Shown one piece after another: positions 8,668 to 17,609 of a stretch of DNA of 64,000 nucleotides. The DNA comes from Rhodocyclaceae bacterium (GTDB lineage Bacteria > Pseudomonadota > Gammaproteobacteria > Burkholderiales > Rhodocyclaceae). Numbering within the stretch: position 1 is the stretch's first letter; every line of letters begins with the position of its first letter. A program made the position numbers and the translations under genes. The notes beneath the pieces are model-generated. The model was not told where the DNA came from. It worked only from the letters and a program-made list of their open reading frames with translations, and ran no database searches. The DNA lies in assembly GCA_016704145.1 (NCBI GenBank), contig JADJAS010000001.1:496001-560000 (forward strand), read 5' to 3'.

Positions 8668-9339
8668 ATGAAGCATGTTGCCCAGACGCTGAAACTGCTG
8701 TTGCTTGTCGCTAGCTTTCTTTCCGCTGGCGCGATCGCGCAAGAGGCCGATTTCGAGAAGGGCAAGGAAATCAACCTCACCTGCGCCGGTTGCCACGGCG
8801 CCGATGGCCAGGGTGGCAAGCGCGGCGAATATCCCCGCATCGCCGGACAGCGCGCGGCCTATCTCGAGGAACAACTGCGGTCCTTCCGCAGCCGCCGACG
8901 GCCGAACATTCCCATGGTGCCTTACACGGAAGAACGCGAACTGCCCGAAGAGGACATCAAGGCAATCTCGGCCTACCTGGCCTCGATCAAGCTGTCGACC
9001 AAGCCACCCACGTTCAAGGGCGACGAGGACGCGCTGACCCGCCTGCTGGCGATGGAAAAGGTGATGATCATTCCGCGCGCCGAGGGCAACGTCGACAATG
9101 GCAAGCAGCACTATCAGGAGCACTGCGCCAACTGCCACGCCAAGGACGGCATGGGCCGCAGCGACTTTGCCATGCTGGTCGGCCAATACACCAACTATCT
9201 CAAGCGCCAGATGGATGCTTATCGCAAGAAGGAACGCCCGCACGACGAGGACAGGCCGGGCGGCATTCTCGACCGGTTCAGCGAACAGGACCTTCAGGAC
9301 ATGCTTGCCTACCTGAGCAGCATCCAGCCGCAGGACTGA
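8668..9339 (+). CDS. Dihaem cytochrome c (c4-type)
   Basis: A 223-residue exported cytochrome with a signal peptide ending near GAIAQ and two c-type haem sites, CAGCH (39-43) and CANCH (153-157). Each is followed by a Met-containing region that could supply the axial ligand. Two fused c-type domains of this length are typical of cytochrome c4, an electron donor to terminal oxidases or nitrogen-oxide reductases. The gene is divergent from regB across about 97 bp, so the shared intergenic region may be a RegA target. The chosen ATG precedes the signal peptide; an in-frame upstream start at 8569 would overlap regB. Confidence 0.87.
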   Translation: MKHVAQTLKLLLLVASFLSAGAIAQEADFEKGKEINLTCAGCHGADGQGGKRGEYPRIAGQRAAYLEEQLRSFRSRRRPNIPMVPYTEERELPEEDIKAISAYLASIKLSTKPPTFKGDEDALTRLLAMEKVMIIPRAEGNVDNGKQHYQEHCANCHAKDGMGRSDFAMLVGQYTNYLKRQMDAYRKKERPHDEDRPGGILDRFSEQDLQDMLAYLSSIQPQD

Positions 9340-9362
9340 CGCGCCGGAAACGGGTCGAACGG

Positions 9363-11255
9363 CTACAGCTCGACCTGGGTGCCCAACTCGACCACCCGGT
9401 TGGTGGGTATCCGAAAGAACGTCGTCGCCGGCTCGGCGTTGCGGAACATGAAGGTGAACAGAACCTGCCGCCAACGCGGCATGCGCTCGACGCGGGCGCG
9501 CGGCACGATGGTTTCCCGCCCCAGGAAGAACGACGTTTCCATGACTTCGTAGACAAGGCCGAAGCGTTGGCACATCGAAAGCGCCAGCGGGATGTTCGGA
9601 TCGTCCTTGAACCCGTAACGCACCAGCACCTGGAAAAATCCCCGCGGCAATCTTTGCACGTTGACGCGCTCGGCATCGGGCACGTGCGGCACGTCCTCGA
9701 CGCGCACGTTGAGCAGCACCACGGTTTCGTGCAGCACCTTGTTGTGGAGAAGGTTGTGCAGCATGGCGCGCGGCACACCGTCCGGATTGGTGGTCATGAA
9801 CACACCGGTGCCCTGGACACGGTGCGGGCCGCCATAGTCGAGGCTCTTGATGAAGGCATCGAGCGGCATCGAATCCTGGGTCAGCTTCTCATAGAGCAGC
9901 GAACGACCGCGCTTCCAGGTCGACAGCATCGTGAATATCGCGAGCCCCAGAATCAGCGGAAACCAGCCGCCATCCAGCACCTTGACGATGTTGGCCGAGA
10001 AGAACGCGAAATCCACGAGAACGAAGAATGCCAGGAACAGCGCCGCCTGCCCCCAGTTCCAGCCCCACAGGGCACGCACCACGACAAATGCGAGAACAGT
10101 GTCGATCATCATGGTCAAGGTCACGGCAATGCCGTAGGCGGACGCCAGTGCCGAGGACGAGCGAAATACCAGCACCAGCGACACCACGGCGATCAGCAGC
10201 AGCCAGTTGATGTTGGGAATGTAGATCTGGCCCTTCTCGCGCTCTGAAGTAAACTTGATCTGGATACGGGGACAATAGCCGAGCTGAATGGCCTGACTGG
10301 TCAACGAGTAGGCACCGGAAATCACTGCCTGCGAGGCAATCACCGCAGCGGCGGTGGCCAGCGCCACCATCGGATAGAGGAGCGGCTCGGGCACCAGCAT
10401 GAAAAACGGGTTCTTCACTGCCTCCGGATTGTCGAGGATCAACGCGCCCTGCCCGAGGTAGTTGAGGTAGAGCATCGGAAACACGTACCCCAGCCAGGCC
10501 CACATGATCGGCCGGCGTCCGAAGTGCCCCATGTCGGCATACAGCGCCTCGCCGCCGGTGATCGCCAGCACAACCGCACCCAGCGCGAAAAAGGCCAGCA
10601 GCCGATGTTCGATCATGAACCGGATCGCGTAACACGGGTTGATGGCTTCCAGTACCCCCGGATGCTTCATGACGTTCCAAAGGCCCAGTCCGCCCAGCGT
10701 GGCGAACCAGAACAACATCACGGGGCCGAACAGCGCGCCTACGCTCGCCGTGCCCCGGCGCTGGAAAGCGAAGAGCCCCACCAGGATGCCGATCGAGATC
10801 GGCACGACGTAAGGCTTGAATGCGGGTGTCGCGACCTCGAGGCCCTCGATGGACGACAGGACGGTCATCGCCGGGGTGATCACGGCATCGCCATAGAACA
10901 GCGCGGCACCGAACATGCCCAGTGCCGCCAGCAGCCACATCATGCGCGGATGCAGGTGTTCGGTGCGCAGCGCCAGCGATGTGAGGGCCATGATTCCACC
11001 CTCGCCCTTGTTGTCGGCTCGCATGATGAACAGCACGTACTTCAGCGAGACCGTGATGGTCAGCGCCCAGAACACCAGCGAAAGAATGCCGATCACGTTG
11101 TCCGGCGTCACCGGCACCGGGTGATGGGCACTGGTGAAGACTTCCTTCATCGTGTAGAGCGGGCTGGTGCCGATGTCGCCATAGACGACGCCCATTGCCG
11201 CAACCGCAATGGATGCGGTACCTGCAGCCTGCCTGTCGTCGGTCGGCGGAGCCAT
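9363..11255 (-). CDS. kup: Low-affinity potassium uptake protein Kup
   Basis: A KUP/HAK/KT-family K+:H+ symporter of about 630 residues. The N terminus has the family signature GVVYGDIGTSPLYTMKEVF, followed by GGEALYADMGHFG and about twelve membrane helices. A cytoplasmic C-terminal domain ends in TNRVVELGTQVEL. The start at 11255 is preferred because a TATAAT box (11271-11266) overlaps an alternative upstream ATG at 11267, so that ATG may not be transcribed. Length matches the family (about 620-630). It lies downstream of a small exported protein gene on the same strand. Confidence 0.95.
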   Translation of the reverse strand: MAPPTDDRQAAGTASIAVAAMGVVYGDIGTSPLYTMKEVFTSAHHPVPVTPDNVIGILSLVFWALTITVSLKYVLFIMRADNKGEGGIMALTSLALRTEHLHPRMMWLLAALGMFGAALFYGDAVITPAMTVLSSIEGLEVATPAFKPYVVPISIGILVGLFAFQRRGTASVGALFGPVMLFWFATLGGLGLWNVMKHPGVLEAINPCYAIRFMIEHRLLAFFALGAVVLAITGGEALYADMGHFGRRPIMWAWLGYVFPMLYLNYLGQGALILDNPEAVKNPFFMLVPEPLLYPMVALATAAAVIASQAVISGAYSLTSQAIQLGYCPRIQIKFTSEREKGQIYIPNINWLLLIAVVSLVLVFRSSSALASAYGIAVTLTMMIDTVLAFVVVRALWGWNWGQAALFLAFFVLVDFAFFSANIVKVLDGGWFPLILGLAIFTMLSTWKRGRSLLYEKLTQDSMPLDAFIKSLDYGGPHRVQGTGVFMTTNPDGVPRAMLHNLLHNKVLHETVVLLNVRVEDVPHVPDAERVNVQRLPRGFFQVLVRYGFKDDPNIPLALSMCQRFGLVYEVMETSFFLGRETIVPRARVERMPRWRQVLFTFMFRNAEPATTFFRIPTNRVVELGTQVEL

Positions 11256-11265
11256 GTTGCAGTGC

Positions 11266-11271
11266 ATTATA
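11266..11271 (-). promoter_or_regulatory. Probable -10 box for kup
   Basis: On the minus strand the sequence reads GCCTATAATGCACTGC. TATAAT is a perfect -10 hexamer, and transcription starting 6-8 bp downstream would fall at about 11257-11259, directly before the kup ATG at 11255. That would give a leaderless or near-leaderless mRNA. The -35 region (TGGCGG at about 11294-11289) is poor, so this is tentative. Confidence 0.4.
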
Positions 11272-11316
11272 GGCTCGCCAGTACATGGCCGCCACCGGCC
11301 AGTTAGCCCTGCCGGA

Positions 11317-11832
11317 TCACTTTTCCGTTGGGCGCGCCGCCGGCTTCCACAACACGACCGTGTAGCCGAGCGGCGTAATGTAGGCCTTGGCGTGGCGGTC
11401 ATCGAAAGTCAGCCGCGGCCCACCGCCGGGCAAGGCGCTCATCACCAGTTCCGTGATCTGATCTTCGGTCAGCCGGGTCGCACCCTCCGCATGCCATATT
11501 TTGACTGCGCCGCAGGCATCACGGTCGAACAGCAACCGCTTGTCGGCCACCGCGTCGATCATGTCGATCACCACGCCATGCTCGGTTTCAAAGGCCCGGG
11601 CACGACCTCCCACTATCGCTTGCGGATCACCACCGTCTCGCGTGGCGGTCGCCGCCACCGCCAGCGCGTCGTCCTCGCTGATCGTCGTGACGCCTTCGGA
11701 GTGCCAGACCTGATAGCGCCCGTCGTGCTGGATCTGGATCAGCAGATTGTCGCCGGCGGCGCCGGCCGGACTCATGGCCAGCGATGCCAGCGCGATCGCC
11801 ACGAGTCGCCGAAGTGAAAGTCTTTCCATCAT
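11317..11832 (-). CDS. Exported protein of unknown function
   Basis: A protein of about 171 residues with a signal peptide (LRRLVAIALASLAMSPAGAAGD) and no recognised domain. Two short segments resemble each other, YQVWHSEGVTTISEDDALAV and VKIWHAEGATRLTEDQITEL, suggesting a duplicated beta-strand/helix unit. Two adjacent ATGs (11832 and 11829) could serve as the start; neither has a strong ribosome site. It precedes kup on the same strand with a 60-bp gap and is divergent from a TetR gene. The function cannot be inferred. Confidence 0.65.
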   Translation of the reverse strand: MMERLSLRRLVAIALASLAMSPAGAAGDNLLIQIQHDGRYQVWHSEGVTTISEDDALAVAATATRDGGDPQAIVGGRARAFETEHGVVIDMIDAVADKRLLFDRDACGAVKIWHAEGATRLTEDQITELVMSALPGGGPRLTFDDRHAKAYITPLGYTVVLWKPAARPTEK

Positions 11833-11963
11833 GGGTAGGCTGCTGCCGTCGTTGTGGGAACGACCTCGCTTGCGAAGACAGCCTCGGAGTCTACCGGACT
11901 GGCAGGGTTGTTGCCCTCGGACGCCCCTCTCCTTAGACTGCGCCATCGATCGCGTGTACAGCC

Positions 11964-12626
11964 ATGAACACAACGAAAAAAACGCCAACCCGTTCGCCCC
12001 GCCAACCCGGACGGCCAGTGGGAAGCACCAGCGGCAGCGGTGCCGATACGCGCCAGCGCATCATCGACGCGGCCATCGATGTTTTCGCCCGTGAAGGCTA
12101 TGCCAAGGCCAGCAACAAGGCGATCGCCCAGCGGGCAGGTGTGACCGCAGCCTTGCTGTATCACTACTTCGAGTCGAAGGCGGCGCTGTATCGCAGCGCG
12201 CTGCGGGAGGTGAATGCCGAACTCGTCGCCAGCTACCGCGCTGCCTGCATGCAACGACCGGAGGCGAGCAGCATGGCGCAGCTCTGTTTCGGCCTGGAAA
12301 AGGTCATTGCCCTGACCCGCCGCCGCCCCGGCCTGATGGGCTTCGCATCGGCCTCCGCCGCCGAGATCCAGCGACACGCGGAAATCGACTGGCTTTCCCC
12401 GGAGGACGCCAGCGCCTTTCCAGAGTTCTTTCGCGAACTGCTGTTGCGGGCGCGCCGTCGCGGCGAACTGGCCCGCTCGGTAGACATCGAGGCGGCCACC
12501 AAGATGCTGATCGCCTGCATTTCCGGACTGGCCTCATTCCACGATTCCCTCTCCGGCCCCGACGAGTTCGCCCGCGTCTTGCGCGCCTTCGAGCGCATGC
12601 TGAGTGGCGACCTGATGCACGGCTGA
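11964..12626 (+). CDS. TetR/AcrR-family transcriptional regulator
   Basis: A 220-residue TetR-type repressor. The N-terminal helix-turn-helix is clear at about residues 29-75: TRQRIIDAAIDVFAREGYAKAS, then IAQRAGVTAALLYHYFESKAALY. The C-terminal ligand-binding region has no identifiable effector. A basic tail precedes the DNA-binding domain. It lies 36 bp upstream of a palindromic operator and directly before the acyl-CoA dehydrogenase operon on the same strand, so it probably regulates that operon, possibly through an acyl-CoA ligand as many TetR regulators of beta-oxidation do. A second TetR gene at 39.1 kb lies near an identical-arm operator and is an equal candidate. Confidence 0.92.
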   Translation: MNTTKKTPTRSPRQPGRPVGSTSGSGADTRQRIIDAAIDVFAREGYAKASNKAIAQRAGVTAALLYHYFESKAALYRSALREVNAELVASYRAACMQRPEASSMAQLCFGLEKVIALTRRRPGLMGFASASAAEIQRHAEIDWLSPEDASAFPEFFRELLLRARRRGELARSVDIEAATKMLIACISGLASFHDSLSGPDEFARVLRAFERMLSGDLMHG

Positions 12627-12661
12627 CCGGACCGGCCATACCGCCCGAAGCGCGATCCGGC

Positions 12662-12694
12662 TTAATTGACTGCACGATCAATTAATGCTTGAAT
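12662..12694 (+). promoter_or_regulatory. Palindromic operator overlapping a promoter, upstream of block A
   Basis: TTAATTGA (12662-12669), 8-bp spacer CTGCACGA, TCAATTAA (12678-12685) form perfect 8-bp inverted arms. The left arm contains a -35-like TTGACT (12666-12671); 17 bp later lies a weak -10, TTGAAT (12689-12694). Repressor binding would therefore block RNA polymerase. The same arms and layout recur at 38901-38933. The acyl-CoA dehydrogenase start codon is at 12721. Confidence 0.75.
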
Positions 12695-12720
12695 CTCCCA
12701 GAATTCAATCGGGAGGACTC

Positions 12721-13938
12721 ATGGAAAACAGCGACTTCGATCTCGACATCGACCTGACCGAGGAAATGCTGGCGGCGCGCACCAGCTGCCGCCGCTTTGC
12801 CCGCGAAGTCATGCGACCGGTCGGCCAGCAACTCGACCGGCTGACAGCCGAGCAGGTCATCGCCGCCGATTCTCCTCTTTGGACCGTGCTCAAGCGCTAT
12901 ACCGAGCTCGGTTTCGGCGGAGGGGCCGACATCGGCGCCGCCGACCTCAGCCCAGCGCAGTCCGCGCTGCTGCACGCCATCGTCGTCGAGGAACTGGCCT
13001 GGGGCGACTCGGGCATTTTCATCACCTGCGGCCTCAATAACATCATGCCGCAAATCGCCCGAGGCTTCGGCCGTCCCGACCTGGCCGAGTTCTTTGCCCA
13101 GCGCGACGAGATCGCCTGTCTGGCGGTGACTGAACCGGGCCACGGCTCCGACCACATCGCCTTTACCGAACCGGGCTATCGTGACCCGCGCATCAAGCCT
13201 GCCTTGAAGGTACGCCGCCAGGGCGACGACTTCCTGCTCAACGGCCAGAAAGCCGCCTGGGTCTCCTGCGGCACCATCGCCGGCTCGTGCATCCTGTTCG
13301 GCTCTTTCGAGGATTCGCCCATCGGCCTGGCCGATGGCGCCGCCTTCCTGATCCCCCTGGATCTGCCGGGCATCACTCGCGGCAAGCCCCTCGAGAAGCT
13401 GGGCCAGCGCACGCTCAACCAGGGCGAGATTTTCTTCAGCGACGTGCGTGTGCCCCGCCGCTTCCTGCTGGCCGAGGGCGCCGAGACTTACCCGCTGATC
13501 TGGGAAGCGATGATCCGCGACGCCAACCTGCATATGGGCCCCCAGTTCGTCGGCGTCGCCCGCGCCGCCTATGACTGCGCCCTGGACTACGCCAAGCAGT
13601 GGGTGCAGGGCGGCGTGCCGATCATCCAGCACCAGGCCGTCAAGGTGCGCCTGTTCGACATGTTCCGCAAAGTCGAGGCGGCCCGCTCCCACGCCCGCCG
13701 CGTCGCCGTCGCCAATGCCGTCAAACCCGGCGGCGTACCATTCCAGCATGCGGTCAGCGTCAAGGTGCTGTGTACCCAAACCGCCTTCGAGGTGGCCAGC
13801 GATGCCCTCCAACTGTTCGGCGGCAATGGCCTCACCAAGGAATATCCGATCGAGAAACTGTTCCGTGACGCCCGCGCCTCGTTGATCGAGGACGGCGAGA
13901 ACGGCATGCTCGGCATCATGGCCGCCAGCCGGCTCTAA
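12721..13938 (+). CDS. Acyl-CoA dehydrogenase
   Basis: A 405-residue FAD-dependent acyl-CoA dehydrogenase that would introduce an alpha,beta double bond in an acyl-CoA. Family landmarks include CLAVTEPGHGSD (flavin/substrate contact), KAAWVSCGTIAG and the C-terminal ALQLFGGNGLTKEYPIEKLFRDA. The residue aligned with the usual catalytic Glu appears to be in LIEDGENGML. The ATG at 12721 is preceded by GGGAGGA at ideal spacing; an in-frame ATG at 12685 overlaps the operator and is rejected. It is the first gene of block A, followed at 22 bp by a nitroreductase-like gene. Substrate unknown. Confidence 0.93.
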   Translation: MENSDFDLDIDLTEEMLAARTSCRRFAREVMRPVGQQLDRLTAEQVIAADSPLWTVLKRYTELGFGGGADIGAADLSPAQSALLHAIVVEELAWGDSGIFITCGLNNIMPQIARGFGRPDLAEFFAQRDEIACLAVTEPGHGSDHIAFTEPGYRDPRIKPALKVRRQGDDFLLNGQKAAWVSCGTIAGSCILFGSFEDSPIGLADGAAFLIPLDLPGITRGKPLEKLGQRTLNQGEIFFSDVRVPRRFLLAEGAETYPLIWEAMIRDANLHMGPQFVGVARAAYDCALDYAKQWVQGGVPIIQHQAVKVRLFDMFRKVEAARSHARRVAVANAVKPGGVPFQHAVSVKVLCTQTAFEVASDALQLFGGNGLTKEYPIEKLFRDARASLIEDGENGMLGIMAASRL

Positions 13939-13960
13939 ACAATCCCCCAAGGAGACAGAC

Positions 13961-14748
13961 ATGGAATTGCAAAAAGCCATCGGCACCCGCCGGTCCTTCC
14001 GCTACCTGGACCCGGACCGGCCAGTCGAGATCGAGAAAATCCAGATGATGCTGGAAGCAGCGCGCCTGGCCTCCCACTTCGGCAACAACAACGCCGCCCG
14101 CGCCCTGGTGGTACATCGGGCCACGGCGACCCAGGAGCAGATGGACTGCCTGCCCTCGCCCGTCGGCGGCTTCCAGATCCAGCTGGCCCCGGTGGTGATC
14201 CTCTGGTACGTGGAAACCAATGCCATGGACAATGCCTCGGATCGTCTGCGCGAACTGGTGGCCTGCGGCGCCCTCGGCTACGGCGAAGGCCGCTTCGAGG
14301 AACTGGAGCAGACCCTGGTGCCCGTCTTCACCAAGGGTGCGGAACCCATGAAGCAGCCCGGCCTGGTGGACCTCGACCTCGGCCAGGCGGTGGCCCAGGC
14401 CACGCTGATGGCCATCGACCTGGGCCTGGGCTGCTGCTGCCAGGGCTCGGCCAACTGGAAGCGGGTGGAGAAGGCCTTCGGGCTGCCGCCCAGCGCCCGC
14501 ATCGTCGTCGCCCAGACCGTCGGCTACCCGGTGGAGAGCCGCGAAGCCGGCGGCCAGCGGCCCCGCCTGCCTTTCGAACAACTGTTCCAGCTCAACGCCT
14601 ACGACCAGCCTTTCCCCGCGACCCGACGGTGGTCGACACCCTGAAGCAGACCGGCGTGATCCAGCCCTCGGCGCCGCTACCCGGCCGCGAGGCGGAAGTC
14701 GAAGCCCTGCGCCAGAAGTACAACCTGCCCCGCTGCGGGATGATCTGA
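13961..14748 (+). pseudogene. Nitroreductase-family protein, broken by an apparent 1-base deletion
   Basis: The first frame (13961-14644) encodes 227 residues of a nitroreductase-like FMN protein: AIGTRRSFRYLDPDRPV at the start, GQAVAQATLMAIDLGLGCCCQG in the core. Near the CCCC run at 14614-14617 the frame runs out, while the next frame continues as coding-like sequence (DPTVVDTLKQTGVIQ to LPRCGMI) and stops at 14746-14748, just before the thiolase ATG. Adding one C would give QPFPRDPTVV and a protein of about 262 residues. It may be a true mutation or a homopolymer sequencing error. Position between a dehydrogenase and a thiolase suggests a redox step on the same substrate. Confidence 0.75.
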
Positions 14749-14749
14749 C

Positions 14750-15961
14750 ATGCGCCTCAATGCCATTGTCGCCGGCGTCGGCCTGACCAAGTTCGGCAAG
14801 CACCTGGAGCGCAGCCAGAAGTGGCTGGCCGGCGAAGCCGCCCGCATGGCCATCGCCGATGCTGGCCTGCAAGTCGCCGATATCGAAGCCGCCTACGTGG
14901 GCAACTGCGCCGCCGGCATCGTCACCGGCCAGGAGTCGATCCGCGGCCAGGTGGTGCTCTGCGAACTGGGCCTGCGCAGCATCCCCATCCTCAACATCGA
15001 GAATGCCTGCGGCAGCAGCGCCACTGCCATCAACCAGGCCTGCGCCATGGTTTCGGCCGGCTACCACGACGTAGTGCTGGTGGTCGGCTTCGAGAAGCTC
15101 TACCACGTGGACAAGGCGATCAGCTATGCCGCCTTCGCCGGCGCGGTGGACGTGGAGGAGCGGGACCGCTTCATTGCCGAACACGCCACGCCCCAGCCCG
15201 GCGCCGACGGCAAGCCCCGCTCGTTGTTCACCGACTTCTACGGCGTGCTGGCCCGCGCCTACATGGCGAAACACGGCGCCGGCGTCGAGCACTTCGCCAT
15301 GGTCGCGGCCAAGAACTCCTTCCACGGCAGCCTCAATCCCAATGCCCAGTTCACCAACGCCATGACGGTCGAGGAAGTGCTGGCCCAGCCGGTAGTGGCC
15401 GATCCCCTGACCCGGCCGATGGTCTGTCCGCTGGCCGACGGCGGTTCCGCCGTGGTGGTGGTCAGCGAGCGCAAGGCACGGCAGATGGGCATCAGGCAGC
15501 CGGTGCGCGTCCTCGCCAGCGTGGTCCGTTCCTACTTCGACCACCCGGCGGATGCCGCGGAGAACGTCACCTCCATCGCCATCGCCGAGGCCTACCACGA
15601 CGCCGGCGTCGCCCCCGCGGACCTCAACCTGGTGGAGTTGCACGACTCCAGCGCCGTCACCGAACTGCTCACCTACGAGCACCTGCAACTGGCCAAGCCC
15701 GAGGACTGCCTGCGCCTGCTGGTCGATGGCGACACCCGCCTCGGCGGCCGCATTCCCGTGAACACCTCCGGTGGCTTGCTGCGCAAGGGCCATCCGGTGG
15801 GCGCCACCGGCCTCGCCCAGGTGGCCGAGATCACCCTCCAGTTGCAACAGCGCGCCGGCAAGCGCCAGGTGGCCGGTGCGAAGGTGGGGCTCTGTCATAA
15901 CGGCGGCGGCAATATTCGCGGCGAAGTCGCCGCCATGAACATCACGATCCTGTCGCGCTGA
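14750..15961 (+). CDS. SCP2-type thiolase (acetyl-CoA C-acyltransferase)
   Basis: A 403-residue thiolase-fold protein of the SCP2/lipid-transfer branch, expected to cleave a 3-ketoacyl-CoA with CoA. The nucleophilic Cys87 lies in NIENACGSSATAIN, the catalytic His in GGLLRKGHPVGATG, and the second Cys in VGLCHNGGGN, so the catalytic set is complete. SCP2-type thiolases often act on branched or steroid side chains, but the substrate here is unproven. The ATG follows the preceding stop by one base, showing tight translational coupling, and a CoA ligase follows. Confidence 0.92.
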   Translation: MRLNAIVAGVGLTKFGKHLERSQKWLAGEAARMAIADAGLQVADIEAAYVGNCAAGIVTGQESIRGQVVLCELGLRSIPILNIENACGSSATAINQACAMVSAGYHDVVLVVGFEKLYHVDKAISYAAFAGAVDVEERDRFIAEHATPQPGADGKPRSLFTDFYGVLARAYMAKHGAGVEHFAMVAAKNSFHGSLNPNAQFTNAMTVEEVLAQPVVADPLTRPMVCPLADGGSAVVVVSERKARQMGIRQPVRVLASVVRSYFDHPADAAENVTSIAIAEAYHDAGVAPADLNLVELHDSSAVTELLTYEHLQLAKPEDCLRLLVDGDTRLGGRIPVNTSGGLLRKGHPVGATGLAQVAEITLQLQQRAGKRQVAGAKVGLCHNGGGNIRGEVAAMNITILSR

Positions 15962-15995
15962 CCGGCGGCGCCACCATCCGAGGAGAAACGCCGCC

Positions 15996-17600
15996 GTGAG
16001 CGAACGCAACGAAATCCGCCTGTCGGACATGATCGAGATCCGGGCCGAGCAGCAGCCGGACCGGGATGTACTGACTTTCGAGCACTACAGTCTGGATGGC
16101 AACGCCACTCCGGATGAGATGCGCACCTACGCCCAGTTGCGCGACAACGGCCACCGCATCGCCGCCTATCTGGTGGCCAGGGGCATGACCAAGGGCGACC
16201 GGTTCGCGATCATGATGCGCAACCATCCCGAGTTCGTCGAGGCCATGATCGCCGCGTCCATCGTCGGCGCGGTGTTCGTGCCCATCGATCCGCGCACCCG
16301 CGGCGACAAGCTGGCCTTCATGCTCCGCCATGCTGGCTGCCGCGGCATGGTGCTGGCCGACTATGCCCTGGCCAGCGCCCGGGAAGTGCGCGGCCAGGCA
16401 CCCAGCGTCGAATGGCTGCTGGCCCTGACCACCGGCGAGGACCAGGCGCCCGCGCCGACGGGCGCCGATCTGTTGAGCGAGGTGCTGGCAGCGCCAGCCA
16501 CCCGGGTTGCCCCGGCAAGCGTGGCACTCACCGATCCCTTCCAGATCATCTACACCTCGGGCACCACCGGCGATCCCAAGGGCATCGTCGGCGACGTGCA
16601 GCGCCTGGGCCGCACAGGCTGGCTGGACAAACTCTACGGCTACCAGCCGGACGAGCGGCCCTACACGGGGCTTTCGTTCACCCACAGCAACGCCCAGGCC
16701 ACGGCCCTGATGCCGGCCCTGTGGGGTGGCTACCGGGCGGTATTCAGCCGCCGCTTCACCAAGTCCAAGCTCTGGGACGTCTGCCGGCGCTACGGCTGCA
16801 CCAGTTTTTCGGTGCTCGGCGGCATGGCCACGGCCCTGTTCGCCGAACCGCCGCGCGCCAACGACGCCGACAATCCCGTGCGCATGGTCATCAGCGGCGG
16901 CATGCCGGCCGCCATCTGGGCCGCTTTCGAGCAGCGCTTCGGCGTCGGCATCTTCGAGATCTACGGCGCCAGCGACGGCGGCGGCATGGCCTTCAAGGCC
17001 CCGGGCGTCGGCCCGGTGGGGTCCATCGGCAAGCCCATCCAGGGCATCCTGATGAAGGTGCTGGACGAGAACGGCGAGGAATGCGCCCCCGGCGTGGTCG
17101 GCGAGATCTGCTGCCGGCCCGAGGGCGGCGAGGCCACCGTCGAATACTTCGGCGACGCCAGCGCCTCCCGGAGCAAGATCAAGGGCGGCTGGAACCGCAG
17201 CGGCGACATGGGCCACCGGGACGCGGAAGGCTGGCTCTATTTCGACTACCGCCGCGGCGGTGGCATCCGCCGCAATGGCGACTTCATCAATCCGGGTTTC
17301 GTCGAGCGGGTGATCGCCGAGGATCCGCAAGTGGATGATGTCTTCGTCTACGGCGTACCGGCCGCTTCGGGCGCCCCCGGCGAGAAAGACCTCGTCGCCG
17401 CCCTGGTACCGGTGGACGCGGCCCGCTTCGACACCCAGGCCCTGTTCGCCCGCTGCCGGGAAAAGCTCGAAGCCAACTTCGTGCCCAGCTATCTGCAAGT
17501 GATCGCCGAGATCCCCAAGACCGCTTCGGAAAAGCCCCAGGAGCGCTTCCTGCTCGATGCCTTCAAGGCCGGCGGCGCCGGCATCGTGCGGGAAGCTTGA
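15996..17600 (+). CDS. Acyl-CoA synthetase (AMP-forming ligase)
   Basis: A 534-residue ANL-superfamily ligase that activates a carboxylic acid as adenylate and then acyl-CoA. The P-loop-like motif IIYTSGTTGDPKG is at about residues 184-196. The motif EIYGASDGGGMAFK and the hinge-region YRRGGGIRRNGDFINPGFVE follow. The C-terminal lysine segment IPKTASEKPQERFL is in the right place. Layout resembles CaiC/FadD3-like ligases, but I cannot assign a substrate. Its position after the thiolase suggests it activates the acid that this block degrades. A second, distinct ligase is encoded at 47.3 kb. Confidence 0.92.
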   Translation: MSERNEIRLSDMIEIRAEQQPDRDVLTFEHYSLDGNATPDEMRTYAQLRDNGHRIAAYLVARGMTKGDRFAIMMRNHPEFVEAMIAASIVGAVFVPIDPRTRGDKLAFMLRHAGCRGMVLADYALASAREVRGQAPSVEWLLALTTGEDQAPAPTGADLLSEVLAAPATRVAPASVALTDPFQIIYTSGTTGDPKGIVGDVQRLGRTGWLDKLYGYQPDERPYTGLSFTHSNAQATALMPALWGGYRAVFSRRFTKSKLWDVCRRYGCTSFSVLGGMATALFAEPPRANDADNPVRMVISGGMPAAIWAAFEQRFGVGIFEIYGASDGGGMAFKAPGVGPVGSIGKPIQGILMKVLDENGEECAPGVVGEICCRPEGGEATVEYFGDASASRSKIKGGWNRSGDMGHRDAEGWLYFDYRRGGGIRRNGDFINPGFVERVIAEDPQVDDVFVYGVPAASGAPGEKDLVAALVPVDAARFDTQALFARCREKLEANFVPSYLQVIAEIPKTASEKPQERFLLDAFKAGGAGIVREA

Positions 17601-17609
17601 GGCCAGGCC

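Noticed and set aside
12685..12720. Upstream ATG as start of the acyl-CoA dehydrogenase
   Set aside because: It overlaps the operator and -10 region, while the ATG at 12721 has a strong ribosome site.
13916..16030. Minus-strand open frame of 704 codons
   Set aside because: Mirror frame of the nitroreductase-like and thiolase genes; composition is typical of antisense frames in GC-rich DNA.
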